Positions 7,284 through 16,080 of a stretch of DNA of 47,648 nucleotides are shown here, in pieces; positions within the stretch are counted from its first letter, which is position 1; every line of letters begins with the position of its first letter. A program made the position numbers and the translations under genes. The stretch spans positions 1-47,648 of the forward strand of contig CAJTRM010000007.1 in assembly GCA_910578865.1 (NCBI GenBank). The letters are read 5' to 3'. Below the pieces are notes generated by a model, which was not told where the DNA came from, ran no database searches, and was given only the letters and a program-made list of their open reading frames with translations. The DNA comes from an uncultured Dorea sp. Its GTDB lineage: Bacteria; Bacillota_A; Clostridia; Lachnospirales; Lachnospiraceae.

Positions 7284-8402
7284 TTATGCAAGTGTTTTGA
7301 TGTCTACATACTCGTAGCAGTCAAAGCTGTCTGCAACATTCTTACATGTAAGTTTTCCATCGTATGTATTAATTGCAGAGTAGATAACATCATTATCTTT
7401 ACAAGCCTGCTCAAGACCTTTGTTAGCAATCTGAAGTCCATAGCTTAAGGTCGCATTTGTAAGGGCAATCGTTGATGTTCTCGGAACTGCACCAGGCATA
7501 TTTCCTACACAATAGTGAACAACGCCGTCTACCACGAAAATCGGGTCATCATGATAGGTAACCTTTGTTGTCTCGCCGCATCCGCCCTGGTCAACTGCAA
7601 CATCAACAAATACAGCGCCCGGCTTCATCTCTTTGAGGTACTCTTTCTTGAAAAGCTTCGGAGCTGCTTTTCCAGGAATCAGAACGGAACCAATCACAAG
7701 GTCAGCCTCTTTTACAGCCTTCTCAATGTTTGCGTCTGTAGAAACCAGAGTCTGGATACGTGCTCCGAAAATATCGTCAAGATAAGCCAGCCTTGGAATG
7801 CTGATATCCATAATAGTCACGTTAGCGCCCATGCCCACTGCAATCTTGCAGGCATTGGTTCCTACATTACCGCCGCCGAGGATTACGATGTTAGCCTTTG
7901 GAGTTCCGGGCACGCCTGCAAGGAGTACACCCTCTCCGCCAAATGTCTTTTCAAGGTATTTCGCGCCTTCCTGAATACTGAGACGTCCTGCGATCTGGCT
8001 CATTGGAGCAAGCAGCGGAAGGCCTCCGTTCCTTGGGTCAAACAATGTCTCATAAGCAACACCCTTTACTTTTGAATTAAGGAGTGCATCTGTCTGCGGT
8101 TTATCTGCTGCAAGGTGAAGATATGTATAAAGGATCAGGCCTTCGTGGAATAACGGATATTCTTCCGGCAGTGGCTCTTTTACTTTAATCATCATCTCAA
8201 CAGTATCCCACACCTCTTTGGCAGTATCAATCATCCTGGCTCCTGCTTCCTCGTACTCTACATCCATAAAACCAGAACCCTCTCCGGCGCCCTTCTCGAT
8301 ATAAACCTCATGTCCGGCATTCACATAACTCTTTACATTATCTGGTGTCATGCCTACACGGAACTCATTGTTTTTAATCTCTTTTACGCATCCTACTTTC
8401 AC
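7284..8402 (-). CDS. ald: Alanine dehydrogenase
   Basis: The 372-aa enzyme interconverts L-alanine and pyruvate plus ammonia with NAD(H), in the cytoplasm. The N-terminal domain has the substrate-binding pattern R15 (NEFRVGMTP), K75 (MMIKVKEPLP) and H96 (YTYLHLA). The NAD-binding Rossmann motif is VILGGGNVGTNACKIA. A VDQGGCGETT stretch and the C-terminal NMPGAVPRTST motif are family hallmarks. The start is GTG at 8402, 9 nt after GGAGG. It is divergent from an RpiR-type regulator, and paired palindromes sit in its promoter. Alanine metabolism feeds peptidoglycan and spore germination, so control by a sugar- or amino-sugar-sensing factor would be reasonable. Confidence 0.95.
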   Translation of the reverse strand: MKVGCVKEIKNNEFRVGMTPDNVKSYVNAGHEVYIEKGAGEGSGFMDVEYEEAGARMIDTAKEVWDTVEMMIKVKEPLPEEYPLFHEGLILYTYLHLAADKPQTDALLNSKVKGVAYETLFDPRNGGLPLLAPMSQIAGRLSIQEGAKYLEKTFGGEGVLLAGVPGTPKANIVILGGGNVGTNACKIAVGMGANVTIMDISIPRLAYLDDIFGARIQTLVSTDANIEKAVKEADLVIGSVLIPGKAAPKLFKKEYLKEMKPGAVFVDVAVDQGGCGETTKVTYHDDPIFVVDGVVHYCVGNMPGAVPRTSTIALTNATLSYGLQIANKGLEQACKDNDVIYSAINTYDGKLTCKNVADSFDCYEYVDIKTLA

Positions 8403-8473
8403 TTCGTACTACCTCCCGATTTTCTGAAAAAGTTAATAATTACCTGCCGCTTTCCCTGCGGCACACTATAAAA

Positions 8474-8489
8474 TGAAAAATATTTTTCA
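8474..8489. promoter_or_regulatory. Operator 1 in the ald promoter
   Basis: TGAAAAATATTTTTCA is a perfect 16-bp palindrome. It lies directly upstream of a likely ald -10 box (TATAGT on the minus strand, 8465-8470), in the place of the promoter spacer. No good -35 hexamer is visible. RpiR/MurR-family proteins commonly bind palindromes of this TGAAA-N-TTTCA type, and such a gene lies immediately opposite. Confidence 0.65.
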
Positions 8490-8503
8490 CAGTTCTATTT
8501 TTA

Positions 8504-8519
8504 TGAAGAATATTTTTCA
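8504..8519. promoter_or_regulatory. Operator 2 upstream of the ald promoter
   Basis: TGAAGAATATTTTTCA repeats operator 1 with one changed base. The centre-to-centre distance is 30 bp, about three helical turns, which puts both sites on the same DNA face and suits cooperative binding by a dimer or tetramer. Confidence 0.6.
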
Positions 8520-8579
8520 TTTGTCTCTAAAGTCATAGTAACACATCCGTTTCTATTATTCAACAAAAGTTATTTTTTT

Positions 8580-8628
8580 CACAATATATTTAATTGTGTT
8601 AATAAAACGTCAATTGTATTTACAATTG
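8580..8628. promoter_or_regulatory. Two palindromes upstream of the RpiR gene
   Basis: CACAAT-N7-ATTGTG (8580-8598) and CAATTGTA-TT-TACAATTG (8611-8628) are perfect inverted repeats sharing the ATTGT core. They differ from the ald-side operators, so a second regulator or a different binding mode may act on this side. The rest of the 8403-8687 gap is AT-rich with no ORF; a small GCCGC/GCGGC hairpin (8447-8463) lies in the ald leader. Confidence 0.4.
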
Positions 8629-8705
8629 CTATTGCATATTTTTCAGTTTCGTGTTACTCTCAAAGTACACTATATAACGAACTATCATTGCCGGGGTATC
8701 TGCCT

Positions 8706-9563
8706 ATGAAAGAATTAAGAGAAATAATCCATAATGCCAACCTGACAAAAACACAAAAGATGATCGCAAAATATATACTGGACAATTCTTCCGACGCCTG
8801 TTTTATGACCTCCACGGAGATTGCGTCCAAACTCGGCGTCAGCGAGTCCTCTATTATCCGTTTCAGCCGGTCGCTTGGATTTAACGGATTTATGGACTTC
8901 CAGAAAACTCTCCGGCGAGATTATCAGGATAAGGTTTTAAGTATCTCCAGCTCAGTTACCGTCCCGTCACAACGTATAGCCAAACGCGCAAGGCTTGACA
9001 ATCACTCCGATTATATTAACCGGCATTTCAAAAATGCCGCCCGGAACCTGGAGGCTGTTTTTTCGGAAAACACTGTCGCCGCTTTTGAGGAAGCTGCTGA
9101 TCTCATTATAGCCAGCAAACGGAAATACATTGTGGCATCCAGAGGGAATTCCTGCCTTGGAGACTATTTTCTCCTCTATCTGAAGCATATGGTATCGGGT
9201 GTTGAAAGCACAAGTTCAAGCGCTATAAGCCCCATTGACCATATGTACAACATCACAAAGGACGACTGCATGATCATCTTCAGTTTTCCGAGGTATTCTT
9301 CTATGGATAGAATCACCGCCGAAGTGGCAAAGGAATCAGGCGCCTCTATTGTGGTGATCACAGACAAGCCCAGCTCTCTCCTGGCACAATATGCGAATGC
9401 ACTTTTTACGGTCCCCGTGGACAGTAACGCCTTCTTTAACAGTCTTGTGGGCGCGCAGTTTGTCACGGAGGCCCTCCTGGATACTATCAGCCATAAAGTA
9501 AAGGGGATTGAAAAAAGATTGCGGAAGATTGACAGATATCTTGAGAAATTAGGAAATTATTAG
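8706..9563 (+). CDS. MurR/RpiR family transcriptional regulator
   Basis: From the ATG at 8706 (GGGG 9 nt upstream) the protein is 285 aa; an in-frame TTG at 8688 would add six residues. The N-terminal HTH_6 domain (about residues 1-75) contains TSTEIASKLGVSESSIIRFS and LGFNGFMDFQKTL, diagnostic for the RpiR family. The C-terminal SIS domain (about 115-255: KRKYIVASRGNSCLGDYFLL, DDCMIIFSFPRYS, VVITDKPSSLLAQYA) normally binds a phosphosugar. It is transcribed away from ald, and two matching palindromes lie in the ald promoter, so ald is its most likely target. The effector is unknown. Confidence 0.88.
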   Translation: MKELREIIHNANLTKTQKMIAKYILDNSSDACFMTSTEIASKLGVSESSIIRFSRSLGFNGFMDFQKTLRRDYQDKVLSISSSVTVPSQRIAKRARLDNHSDYINRHFKNAARNLEAVFSENTVAAFEEAADLIIASKRKYIVASRGNSCLGDYFLLYLKHMVSGVESTSSSAISPIDHMYNITKDDCMIIFSFPRYSSMDRITAEVAKESGASIVVITDKPSSLLAQYANALFTVPVDSNAFFNSLVGAQFVTEALLDTISHKVKGIEKRLRKIDRYLEKLGNY

Positions 9564-9573
9564 AGTAGAAACT

Positions 9574-9623
9574 AAGGCTGCAGACACAAATGACCAACCA
9601 TTTGCATCTGCAGCCTTTATTTT
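9574..9623. terminator. Intrinsic terminator between the RpiR gene and purD
   Basis: AAGGCTGCAGA (9574-9584) pairs perfectly with TCTGCAGCCTT (9607-9617), with a further CAAATG/CATTTG inner stem. TATTTTTTAT follows on the plus strand, so it is a strong terminator for the regulator gene. On the minus strand the stem can also end purD transcripts, though the T tract there is poor. Confidence 0.85.
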
Positions 9624-10895
9624 TTATACTTCATCGATAGCTTTTCCGATATCGCGGCGCATATATTTGTTGTCAAACTGCACCCATTCTGTTGCGGCAT
9701 AAGCGTTAGCCCTTGCCTCTTTCAAATCTTTCCCTTTGGCTGTGATTCCCAGTACACGTCCGCCGTTTGTCACAAATCCGCCATCCTGCAGCTTTGTACC
9801 GGCGTGGAAGCAGTAATAGCCTTCGTGATTTTTGAATTCTTCCAGCCCGGTGATCCTAAGCCCTTTGTCATATTTGACCGGATATCCTTCGCTCGCCAGG
9901 ACTACACAAACCGCCGCATTGTCTTCAAACTGCAGATCCACCTGATCCAGCGTACCGTCAATACAAGCCTCTACTACCTCAATCATGTCATTTTTCATCC
10001 GCGGGAGGACAACCTGTGCTTCAGGATCGCCGAACCTCGCGTTATACTCCAGCACCTTCGGCCCCTCCTCTGTCAGCATCAAACCGAAAAAGATCACTCC
10101 CTTAAAAGGTCTTCCCTCCGCTTTCATAGCATCAACAGTTGCCTGGTAAATATATTTCTCACAGAACGCCTCTACTTCCTTTGTATAGAAGGGGCTCGGT
10201 GAAAATGTTCCCATTCCGCCGGTATTCAGGCCGGTATCCCCGTCTCCCGCACGCTTATGGTCCTGCGCGGACGTCATTGTCTTAATGGTATTTCCGTCTA
10301 CAAAGGAGAGTACAGATACCTCACGCCCCGTCATAAACTCCTCGATAACCATCTCGTTTCCTGCGGAGCCGAATTTCTTATCCAGCATGATCTCCTTCAC
10401 ACCCTGCTTTGCCTCCTCCAGAGTATTGCAGATCAGCACGCCTTTTCCAAGGGCAAGCCCGTCGGCCTTAAGTACAATCGGGAACTTTGACGTCTCCAGA
10501 TAAGCAAGCGCTTTGTCCGGATCTGTAAAATTCTCATATGCAGCTGTCGGAATATTATATTTTTTCATCAGATCCTTGGAAAATGCTTTGGAACCTTCAA
10601 GGATCGCCGCATCTTTCCTCGGTCCGAATGTCCGGATACCTGCTGCCTCAAGCTCGTCCACAAGTCCTCCCACCAGCGGGTCATCCATTCCCACAATTAC
10701 AAGGCCAACTTCTTTTTCCTTTGCAAATGCAACAATTTTATCAAATTCCATAGCGCCGATGGGCGCGCACTCTGCATACTCTGCAATCCCTGCATTACCC
10801 GGCGTACAGTAGATCTTGTCCGCCTTCTCGCTCTTTGCCGCACAATACGCAATTGCATGCTCTCTGCCGCCGCTTCCTACGATCAGTACATTCAT
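9624..10895 (-). CDS. purD: Phosphoribosylamine--glycine ligase (GAR synthetase)
   Basis: The 423-aa ATP-grasp enzyme joins glycine to phosphoribosylamine in the second step of purine synthesis. It opens with MNVLIVGSGGREHAIAYCAA (dinucleotide-fold N domain), carries the ATP-grasp core (FPIVLKADGLALGKGVLI, AQDHKRAGDGDTGLNTGGMG) and the metal-binding EYNARFGDPEAQVVLPR motif, and ends with the C-terminal domain (TNGGRVLGITAKG). Its ATG directly follows the TAG of purN with no gap. It is the last gene of the purE-purM-purN-purD run. Confidence 0.96.
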   Translation of the reverse strand: MNVLIVGSGGREHAIAYCAAKSEKADKIYCTPGNAGIAEYAECAPIGAMEFDKIVAFAKEKEVGLVIVGMDDPLVGGLVDELEAAGIRTFGPRKDAAILEGSKAFSKDLMKKYNIPTAAYENFTDPDKALAYLETSKFPIVLKADGLALGKGVLICNTLEEAKQGVKEIMLDKKFGSAGNEMVIEEFMTGREVSVLSFVDGNTIKTMTSAQDHKRAGDGDTGLNTGGMGTFSPSPFYTKEVEAFCEKYIYQATVDAMKAEGRPFKGVIFFGLMLTEEGPKVLEYNARFGDPEAQVVLPRMKNDMIEVVEACIDGTLDQVDLQFEDNAAVCVVLASEGYPVKYDKGLRITGLEEFKNHEGYYCFHAGTKLQDGGFVTNGGRVLGITAKGKDLKEARANAYAATEWVQFDNKYMRRDIGKAIDEV

Positions 10896-11528
10896 CTATA
10901 CGTCCTCCTTTATCACTGCAAATCCATCTTCTACCTCGACCTTTCCATTGGCGATCAAATTGATCGCTTCCGGAAGGATCTGCCACTCTGCCTGCTCCAT
11001 TACACGCCGCTGAAGTATCTCGGGGGTGTCTCCTGCCTGCACCTTTACAGCCTTCTGCAGGATGATCGGCCCGGTATCTGTCCCTTCATCCACAAAATGC
11101 ACCGTAGCCCCTGCAATCTTTACCCCGCGTGCAAGTGCTGCTTCATGAACCTTCAGCCCATAGTAGCCTGTTCCGCAGAAGGAAGGAATCAAGGACGGAT
11201 GGATATTGATGATCCGGTTCCGATACTTCTGGATCATAACCGGAGGAATCACCACCAGGAACCCGGCCAGAACGATCAGGTCCGGATTCATGACATCTAC
11301 GGCCTCAAGGAATTTTCTGTTGAACTCATCCCGCGTGCCAAACTCCTTCGGGGAGATCCAGAGGCTTTCGATTCCGTGCTTTTGGGCTCTCTCAAGAGCA
11401 TATGCCCCCTTGTTGTTGCTGATGACTCCTGCGATCCTTGTATTCGTAATCCCGCCGGACTCTACCGCATCTATGATTGCCTGCAGGTTCGTCCCGCCTC
11501 CGGATACAAGCACCACTATATTTAACAT
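10896..11528 (-). CDS. purN: Phosphoribosylglycinamide formyltransferase
   Basis: The 210-aa enzyme transfers the formyl group of 10-formyl-tetrahydrofolate to GAR. Key motifs are the phosphate loop VSGGGTNLQAIIDA, the substrate/folate loop IINIHPSLIPSF with the catalytic Asn-His pair, and HFVDEGTDTGPIILQ with the catalytic Asp. The ATG overlaps the end of purM by 7 nt (ATGTTAA) and the stop abuts purD, so the three genes are translationally coupled. Confidence 0.95.
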   Translation of the reverse strand: MLNIVVLVSGGGTNLQAIIDAVESGGITNTRIAGVISNNKGAYALERAQKHGIESLWISPKEFGTRDEFNRKFLEAVDVMNPDLIVLAGFLVVIPPVMIQKYRNRIINIHPSLIPSFCGTGYYGLKVHEAALARGVKIAGATVHFVDEGTDTGPIILQKAVKVQAGDTPEILQRRVMEQAEWQILPEAINLIANGKVEVEDGFAVIKEDV

Positions 11529-12547
11529 AATGTAACTCCTTTTTTGCCTGTTTCGATACGCCCCACTACATATGGTTCATCGCCTGCTGCCCGGATGGCC
11601 TCCATCGTCTGCTCCACGTCCTCAGGATCCACTGCCACGATCATGCCAAGCCCCATATTATAAGTATTGTACATCATCTGCTCTGCGATATCCCCTTTTT
11701 CTGCAAGAAGCTTAAAGATCGGCGGAACCGGGTAACTGCCCTTCTCTATAACCGCATGGACATTTTCTGCCAGCATCCTTGGAATATTTTCATAAAAGCC
11801 TCCGCCTGTAATATGGCTGCATGCTTTTACAGTAACCCCCGCATTTTTCACACTCTTTAACGCTTTCACATATATCCTGGTGGGAGCAAGCAGCGCTTCG
11901 CCGAGCGTCGTACCAAGCTCCTCATAATATGTATCCAGCGACTCCTTCGTCATCTCAAATACTTTTCTTACCAGTGAAAACCCGTTGCTGTGAACGCCTG
12001 AGGACGCCATGCCGATCAGCACATCCCCCGCTTTCAGGTGCTCCCCTGTAATCATATCCTTCTTATCGCATACACCTACTGCAAACCCGGCCAGATCATA
12101 GTCCCCCTCCGGCATAAGACCCGGATGCTCTGCTGTTTCGCCGCCGATCAGCGCCGCTTCTGACTGCAGGCAGCCCTCTGCAACACCGCTTACGATCGCT
12201 GCAACCTTTTCCGGGTAATTTTTCCCACATGCAATATAATCCAGGAAAAACAACGGCTCGCCGCCTGCACATGCAATGTCGTTGACACACATGGCTACTG
12301 CATCAATGCCGATCGTATCATGCTTGTCCATGATCATCGCAAGCTTCACTTTTGTCCCGCATCCGTCTGTTCCCGACAGCAGCACCGGCTCTTCCATCTC
12401 TTTTATCTTTGAAAGAGAAAAGGCTCCTGAAAATCCTCCCAGGCCTCCCAGAACCTCCGGGCGCATAGTTTTCTTCACATGTTCCTTCATCAGTTCCACG
12501 GACCGGTAACCCGCCTCAATATCAACGCCTGCTTTTTTATAATCCAT
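11522..12547 (-). CDS. purM: Phosphoribosylformylglycinamidine cyclo-ligase (AIR synthetase)
   Basis: The 341-aa ATP-dependent enzyme closes the imidazole ring to give AIR. Family motifs are DYKKAGVDIEAGY, LLSGTDGCGTKVKLA, GIDAVAMCVNDIACAGGEPL, LIGGETAEHPG and HITGGGFYENIPRML. The length is standard. It lies 52 nt after purE and overlaps purN by 7 nt. AIR is the substrate chain that PurE then carboxylates, so its neighbours are metabolically adjacent. Confidence 0.96.
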   Translation of the reverse strand: MDYKKAGVDIEAGYRSVELMKEHVKKTMRPEVLGGLGGFSGAFSLSKIKEMEEPVLLSGTDGCGTKVKLAMIMDKHDTIGIDAVAMCVNDIACAGGEPLFFLDYIACGKNYPEKVAAIVSGVAEGCLQSEAALIGGETAEHPGLMPEGDYDLAGFAVGVCDKKDMITGEHLKAGDVLIGMASSGVHSNGFSLVRKVFEMTKESLDTYYEELGTTLGEALLAPTRIYVKALKSVKNAGVTVKACSHITGGGFYENIPRMLAENVHAVIEKGSYPVPPIFKLLAEKGDIAEQMMYNTYNMGLGMIVAVDPEDVEQTMEAIRAAGDEPYVVGRIETGKKGVTLC

Positions 12548-12599
12548 AATCCCTCTCCTTTTACCGCTTTTGTGTACACGCCCATATCATGGCCGCCAT

Positions 12600-13109
12600 C
12601 TATGTGTTCAGATATGCCTCATAGCCGATTTCGTCAAGCTTTGCAGCCTTTGCCTGCACGGTCTCCTTCATTTCCTTTGAATAGTCCTTCAGCCTGTCCA
12701 GCAGTTCGCCGTCGGAAACCGCGAGGATCTTGGCAGCAAGGATCGCCGCGTTCATTCCGCCGTCAATGGCAACTGTAGCCACCGGAATTCCGGGAGGCAT
12801 CTGCACAATGGAAAACAAAGCGTCCTCACCGGCCAGATTCTTTCCTGACATAGGAACCCCGACTACCGGCATCGGAAACAGTGCCGCACACATCCCCGGG
12901 AGATGGGCTGCCATACCTGCCCCTGCGATAATTACCTTGATTCCTTTCCCTTCTGCTGCTTTTGCCCACTCAAAGAACACGTCCGGCTCCCGGTGCGCCG
13001 AGATGATCGTCATCTCATAGTCAACTCCTAATTTTTCCAACATTACCGCAGCCTTGCTCATTACCTTCAGGTCAGAGTCGCTGCCCATCACAATTCCTAC
13101 TTTTGGCAT
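12600..13109 (-). CDS. purE: N5-carboxyaminoimidazole ribonucleotide mutase (class I)
   Basis: From the ATG at 13109 the protein is 169 aa and begins MPKVGIVMGSDSDLKVMSKA, the phosphate-binding GSDSD motif of class I PurE. SAHREPD and AGMAAHLPGMCAAL carry the active-site His and substrate loop, followed by LLSIVQMP-like strand LFSIVQMPPGIPVATVAIDG. A GGAAAAGG ribosome binding site precedes the start. A partner PurK is not present in the window. It opens the purEMND run and has a candidate promoter within the end of the preceding peptidase gene. Confidence 0.95.
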   Translation of the reverse strand: MPKVGIVMGSDSDLKVMSKAAVMLEKLGVDYEMTIISAHREPDVFFEWAKAAEGKGIKVIIAGAGMAAHLPGMCAALFPMPVVGVPMSGKNLAGEDALFSIVQMPPGIPVATVAIDGGMNAAILAAKILAVSDGELLDRLKDYSKEMKETVQAKAAKLDEIGYEAYLNT

Positions 13110-13145
13110 AATCCTTTTCCTTTCTATCTGTAAATCTGACAACAA

Positions 13146-13174
13146 AATGATACCTTATTTACACGCATTTTTCA
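13146..13174 (-). promoter_or_regulatory. Candidate internal promoter for purEMND
   Basis: On the minus strand TTGAAA and TATCAT are 17 nt apart, straddling the stop codon of the peptidase gene and about 40 nt before purE. It would allow the pur genes to be transcribed apart from the upstream pyrE unit. No terminator separates the two. Confidence 0.5.
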
Positions 13175-15203
13175 ACGGTTCATTCAAAATCTCCGTCCCC
13201 GGGAGCACAAATCTTCCGTGCTCAAGAAGCGGAATCTCCTCCCCCTTCTCCGTAACCACTGTAATGCTTCCAAGCTCCTCGTACGGGATAGTAATATCTG
13301 TATGGCATTGATAATACGCTCTGGATACATCCTCTCTGCGCAGCGCCGAAACCTCATTTTCCTTCGCTATGATCTCTTTTCCATTCGGGTTGTACACCTT
13401 CACATCCTCACTCCAGCTGTAGCATGTATCTCCGACCGCAAAATGCGGACCCATCTTTTCTGCGATCAGGATCGGCATTTTATCTTCTATGGCATATTTT
13501 TTTGCCGCCACATAAGCTGACGTATTTGTTCCAATGGCAAATTCTCCCAAAGGAAGAGTGGGATGGCTGTGCAGGATATGATCGCGGATATATTCTTTAT
13601 TTTCCAGCTCACGCGGAAAATTCTTACAATTATAATCAGCAATCATGCCGTTTGAAAATGTAATCTCCAGGTCTTTATACTGCAGTTCATTCAGATAGAC
13701 TCTGGTTACATGAAGCACCCCGTTCGTTCCGGCAAGCACCGGGGATGTAAATACTTCCCCCACGGGAATATTGACATCTGCAACACAATTTTCAAAAGCT
13801 GTCTCTTTTTCGGGAGCTTTCAACGGACAAAGCTGTATACGCAGATCCGTCCGATTGCCGTTTTCCCCCACAACATGCACAAACTCTCCCCGATCCAGCG
13901 CATCGATCAATGTCTGCTGTACCCTCTCATACACGCCGGCATCCAAAGTATTGATACGGATGATCTCGTCAAAAATCTCCTCATAACATTCACCGATCTC
14001 CGGCACCGGATATGCAATGATGGTAAAACTTCTCTCATCTCCGGGGATATACTCATTGGTAATCCGGCCCTGACGGCTGTCAAAAAGCACTGACAGCTCC
14101 TGCTGTTTCTCTGACAGCTTCAGAGCTTCTTCTTTTGGCGCCGGCACAAACGGCTCTTCCCCGAACATCTCTATACATGCAGGGCCTGCGAACTTTCCTG
14201 CCTCATCTTTATATCGCTCATATGCAGTCTGAATGACCTCGAGTTTTCTCTCTATGAATTTTTTGTCCAGGAACAGCGCCTGATCGTTCCTGTGATCATA
14301 TTCATACTGCTTATTGGCAATTGCTCCGCAATAACCGATCTTCAGATGCTGCCTCTTTGTCAATACACTGACACCGGAACGATAAATTACCGGCCGAAGC
14401 CCCATTTTTTCAAAATTCTCTACCGCCCTTTTTACGACTCGCTCGAAGCCAAGCACATACCGGATATTTACAGTCCCTTTCTTCGACAGATCTTTCCCCG
14501 TATTGACAAACCCCATCCGATATCCTTCCGTATATACGTCTGCCATTTTCTTTATCGTCTCTTCCGTCTGTCTCATCAGATGCTTTGCCGTGCATATCTC
14601 ACTTTCACTGATATACTCGCCGAACCTGTACAGATACCGCAGGTCCCGAAGATCACTGTTTAAAATAATATCTGCCGCAAAGGATTTCCCGGGATCAACC
14701 TGTTCCCGGATCCGGTCTGCCACAAACACATCACAATAGTCGCTGGCATACCAGTAAACAGTATCCCTGATATGCCTGATCTCAGGTTCCTCCTCTTCCT
14801 CAAACTGATGATAAACTTCTATAAAAAGTTCAAACAAAATGTCCAGATACTCTGTATTCTCTTCATATACATAAGCAATTGCTCCCCGAAGCTCTGCATA
14901 GAGGGCACATAATACCGGACCATATTGTTCCCCCAGTTTTTCGGCTGCGTAGGATGGATTCCCATAGCTCTCCTCATAATGCCCCGGAAGGATATCCTCA
15001 TACAGCCTGGTATTCCATTCTTCCAATTCTGTGATATCTGCTGAGGCAAAGCTTCCGTCTTCAAGCCCGGCCCTTGTCTCATCTATCAACACAAGAAACT
15101 GAGCAACACGGCGGAAATACTCCCGAAACCTTTGACCTGTCGTCTCTTCTTTCTCAATCTCCCTGATCCGCAAAATAGCCAGCTTATATCTTTCTTCTAT
15201 CAT
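13155..15203 (-). CDS. M29-type (AmpS-like) metallo-aminopeptidase with long N-terminal extension
   Basis: The 682-aa protein has a roughly 330-residue, largely helical, acidic N-terminal region of no known family. A C-terminal half follows with the metal-ligand pattern of M29 peptidases: GEVFTSP (Glu), GEFAIGTNTSA (Glu), MGPHFAVGDT (His) and YQCHTDITIPY (His-x-Asp), with spacings of about 71, 33 and 47 residues. Typical M29 enzymes are about 400 aa, so the N-terminal half is extra. No signal peptide is seen. The start ATG directly follows the stop of the preceding membrane-protein gene. It is placed between membrane genes and purE; a role in peptide turnover is inferred only. Confidence 0.75.
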   Translation of the reverse strand: MIEERYKLAILRIREIEKEETTGQRFREYFRRVAQFLVLIDETRAGLEDGSFASADITELEEWNTRLYEDILPGHYEESYGNPSYAAEKLGEQYGPVLCALYAELRGAIAYVYEENTEYLDILFELFIEVYHQFEEEEEPEIRHIRDTVYWYASDYCDVFVADRIREQVDPGKSFAADIILNSDLRDLRYLYRFGEYISESEICTAKHLMRQTEETIKKMADVYTEGYRMGFVNTGKDLSKKGTVNIRYVLGFERVVKRAVENFEKMGLRPVIYRSGVSVLTKRQHLKIGYCGAIANKQYEYDHRNDQALFLDKKFIERKLEVIQTAYERYKDEAGKFAGPACIEMFGEEPFVPAPKEEALKLSEKQQELSVLFDSRQGRITNEYIPGDERSFTIIAYPVPEIGECYEEIFDEIIRINTLDAGVYERVQQTLIDALDRGEFVHVVGENGNRTDLRIQLCPLKAPEKETAFENCVADVNIPVGEVFTSPVLAGTNGVLHVTRVYLNELQYKDLEITFSNGMIADYNCKNFPRELENKEYIRDHILHSHPTLPLGEFAIGTNTSAYVAAKKYAIEDKMPILIAEKMGPHFAVGDTCYSWSEDVKVYNPNGKEIIAKENEVSALRREDVSRAYYQCHTDITIPYEELGSITVVTEKGEEIPLLEHGRFVLPGTEILNEPLKNACK

Positions 15204-15602
15204 TTAAAAAAGCCCCCTGATAAATATTGCACACATGCCGATCACTAAAAGGCCTGAACACACAGACCCGATCTTACATGTAATATAATTCTTTTCTCTT
15301 TCCTTAAATCCTCTGATTCCTGTTACAAGTCCCAGGCATGACAATACAAGTGCAAAAAGGCCCGCAAATCCAATCAAAATGCTGACCTTTCCCTGTGCCG
15401 TATAAGAAGCAGAAATCATAAGAACAAGCATAAACACCGTAAGCACGCAGTAAATGCAGGACTTTAACCCCTGCCTGGAATGCCTGAGCCTTGTCTGCCC
15501 GTACTTTGTACTGATCATCCTCTTCCTTTGTTTTTCCCTGGCTTTAGCCATCGCTTTGGTCTTATTATCTTCTGTTCTTTTTTGTTTTCTTTTTATGATC
15601 AT
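15204..15602 (-). CDS. Small membrane protein, unknown function
   Basis: The 132-aa protein has a very basic N-terminus (about residues 1-45, many Lys/Arg) and three hydrophobic segments (about 48-66, 73-95 and 112-130). A good AAGGAG site precedes the ATG at 15602 even though it lies within the last 38 nt of vanZ, so the overlap looks genuine. Its stop touches the peptidase ATG. This protein, VanZ and the peptidase may be translated as a coupled set. No family is confidently recognised. Confidence 0.7.
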   Translation of the reverse strand: MIIKRKQKRTEDNKTKAMAKAREKQRKRMISTKYGQTRLRHSRQGLKSCIYCVLTVFMLVLMISASYTAQGKVSILIGFAGLFALVLSCLGLVTGIRGFKEREKNYITCKIGSVCSGLLVIGMCAIFIRGLF

Positions 15603-16050
15603 GCTGTCTCCTTATTGCCGCACAAATAACAAATATAACATAGCCGGCCACCCCGCCTATTGTATTGAGCAGCAAATCATCCACATCGAAACTTCCGACC
15701 TTCGTTACAAGCTGGAAGGTCTCCACACAAAGGCTTAACCCAAAGCTATAAAACAGCGTAGAAAAAAAACTTCTGTACCTGCTTGCCATAGGCATAAAAA
15801 AACCAAAGGGAATGAAAATCACCACATTGCCGAACAGGTTGGTAAACATTGCAAAAAGGCCCACCTGGTGCCTGTAATTCCAAAACCTCCTGATTTCTTT
15901 AAAAAGCTCCAGATTATAGTGGTACTCCTGCATTTCCCCGGTACGACCGTACCAGTCAGAAAACAACAGAAAATACACTATAAAAATAATGTACAAGACA
16001 AACAATATCTTCCCGAGGGCCCGAACCCTTTTACTTCTTCTGGAATTCAA
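15565..16050 (-). CDS. VanZ-family membrane protein
   Basis: The 161-aa product has four membrane helices and the VanZ-like signature: NLFGNVVIFIPFGFFMP, SLCVETFQLV and GSFDVDDLLLNTIGGVAGY. In enterococci VanZ lowers teicoplanin sensitivity by an unknown mechanism; most chromosomal homologues, like this one, have no known function. The C-terminus is strongly basic. It overlaps the next gene by 38 nt and lies 30 nt after a 50-aa membrane peptide gene. Confidence 0.85.
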   Translation of the reverse strand: MNSRRSKRVRALGKILFVLYIIFIVYFLLFSDWYGRTGEMQEYHYNLELFKEIRRFWNYRHQVGLFAMFTNLFGNVVIFIPFGFFMPMASRYRSFFSTLFYSFGLSLCVETFQLVTKVGSFDVDDLLLNTIGGVAGYVIFVICAAIRRQHDHKKKTKKNRR

Positions 16051-16080
16051 AAACTTAGCACCCCTTTAATCTGCACCTCA

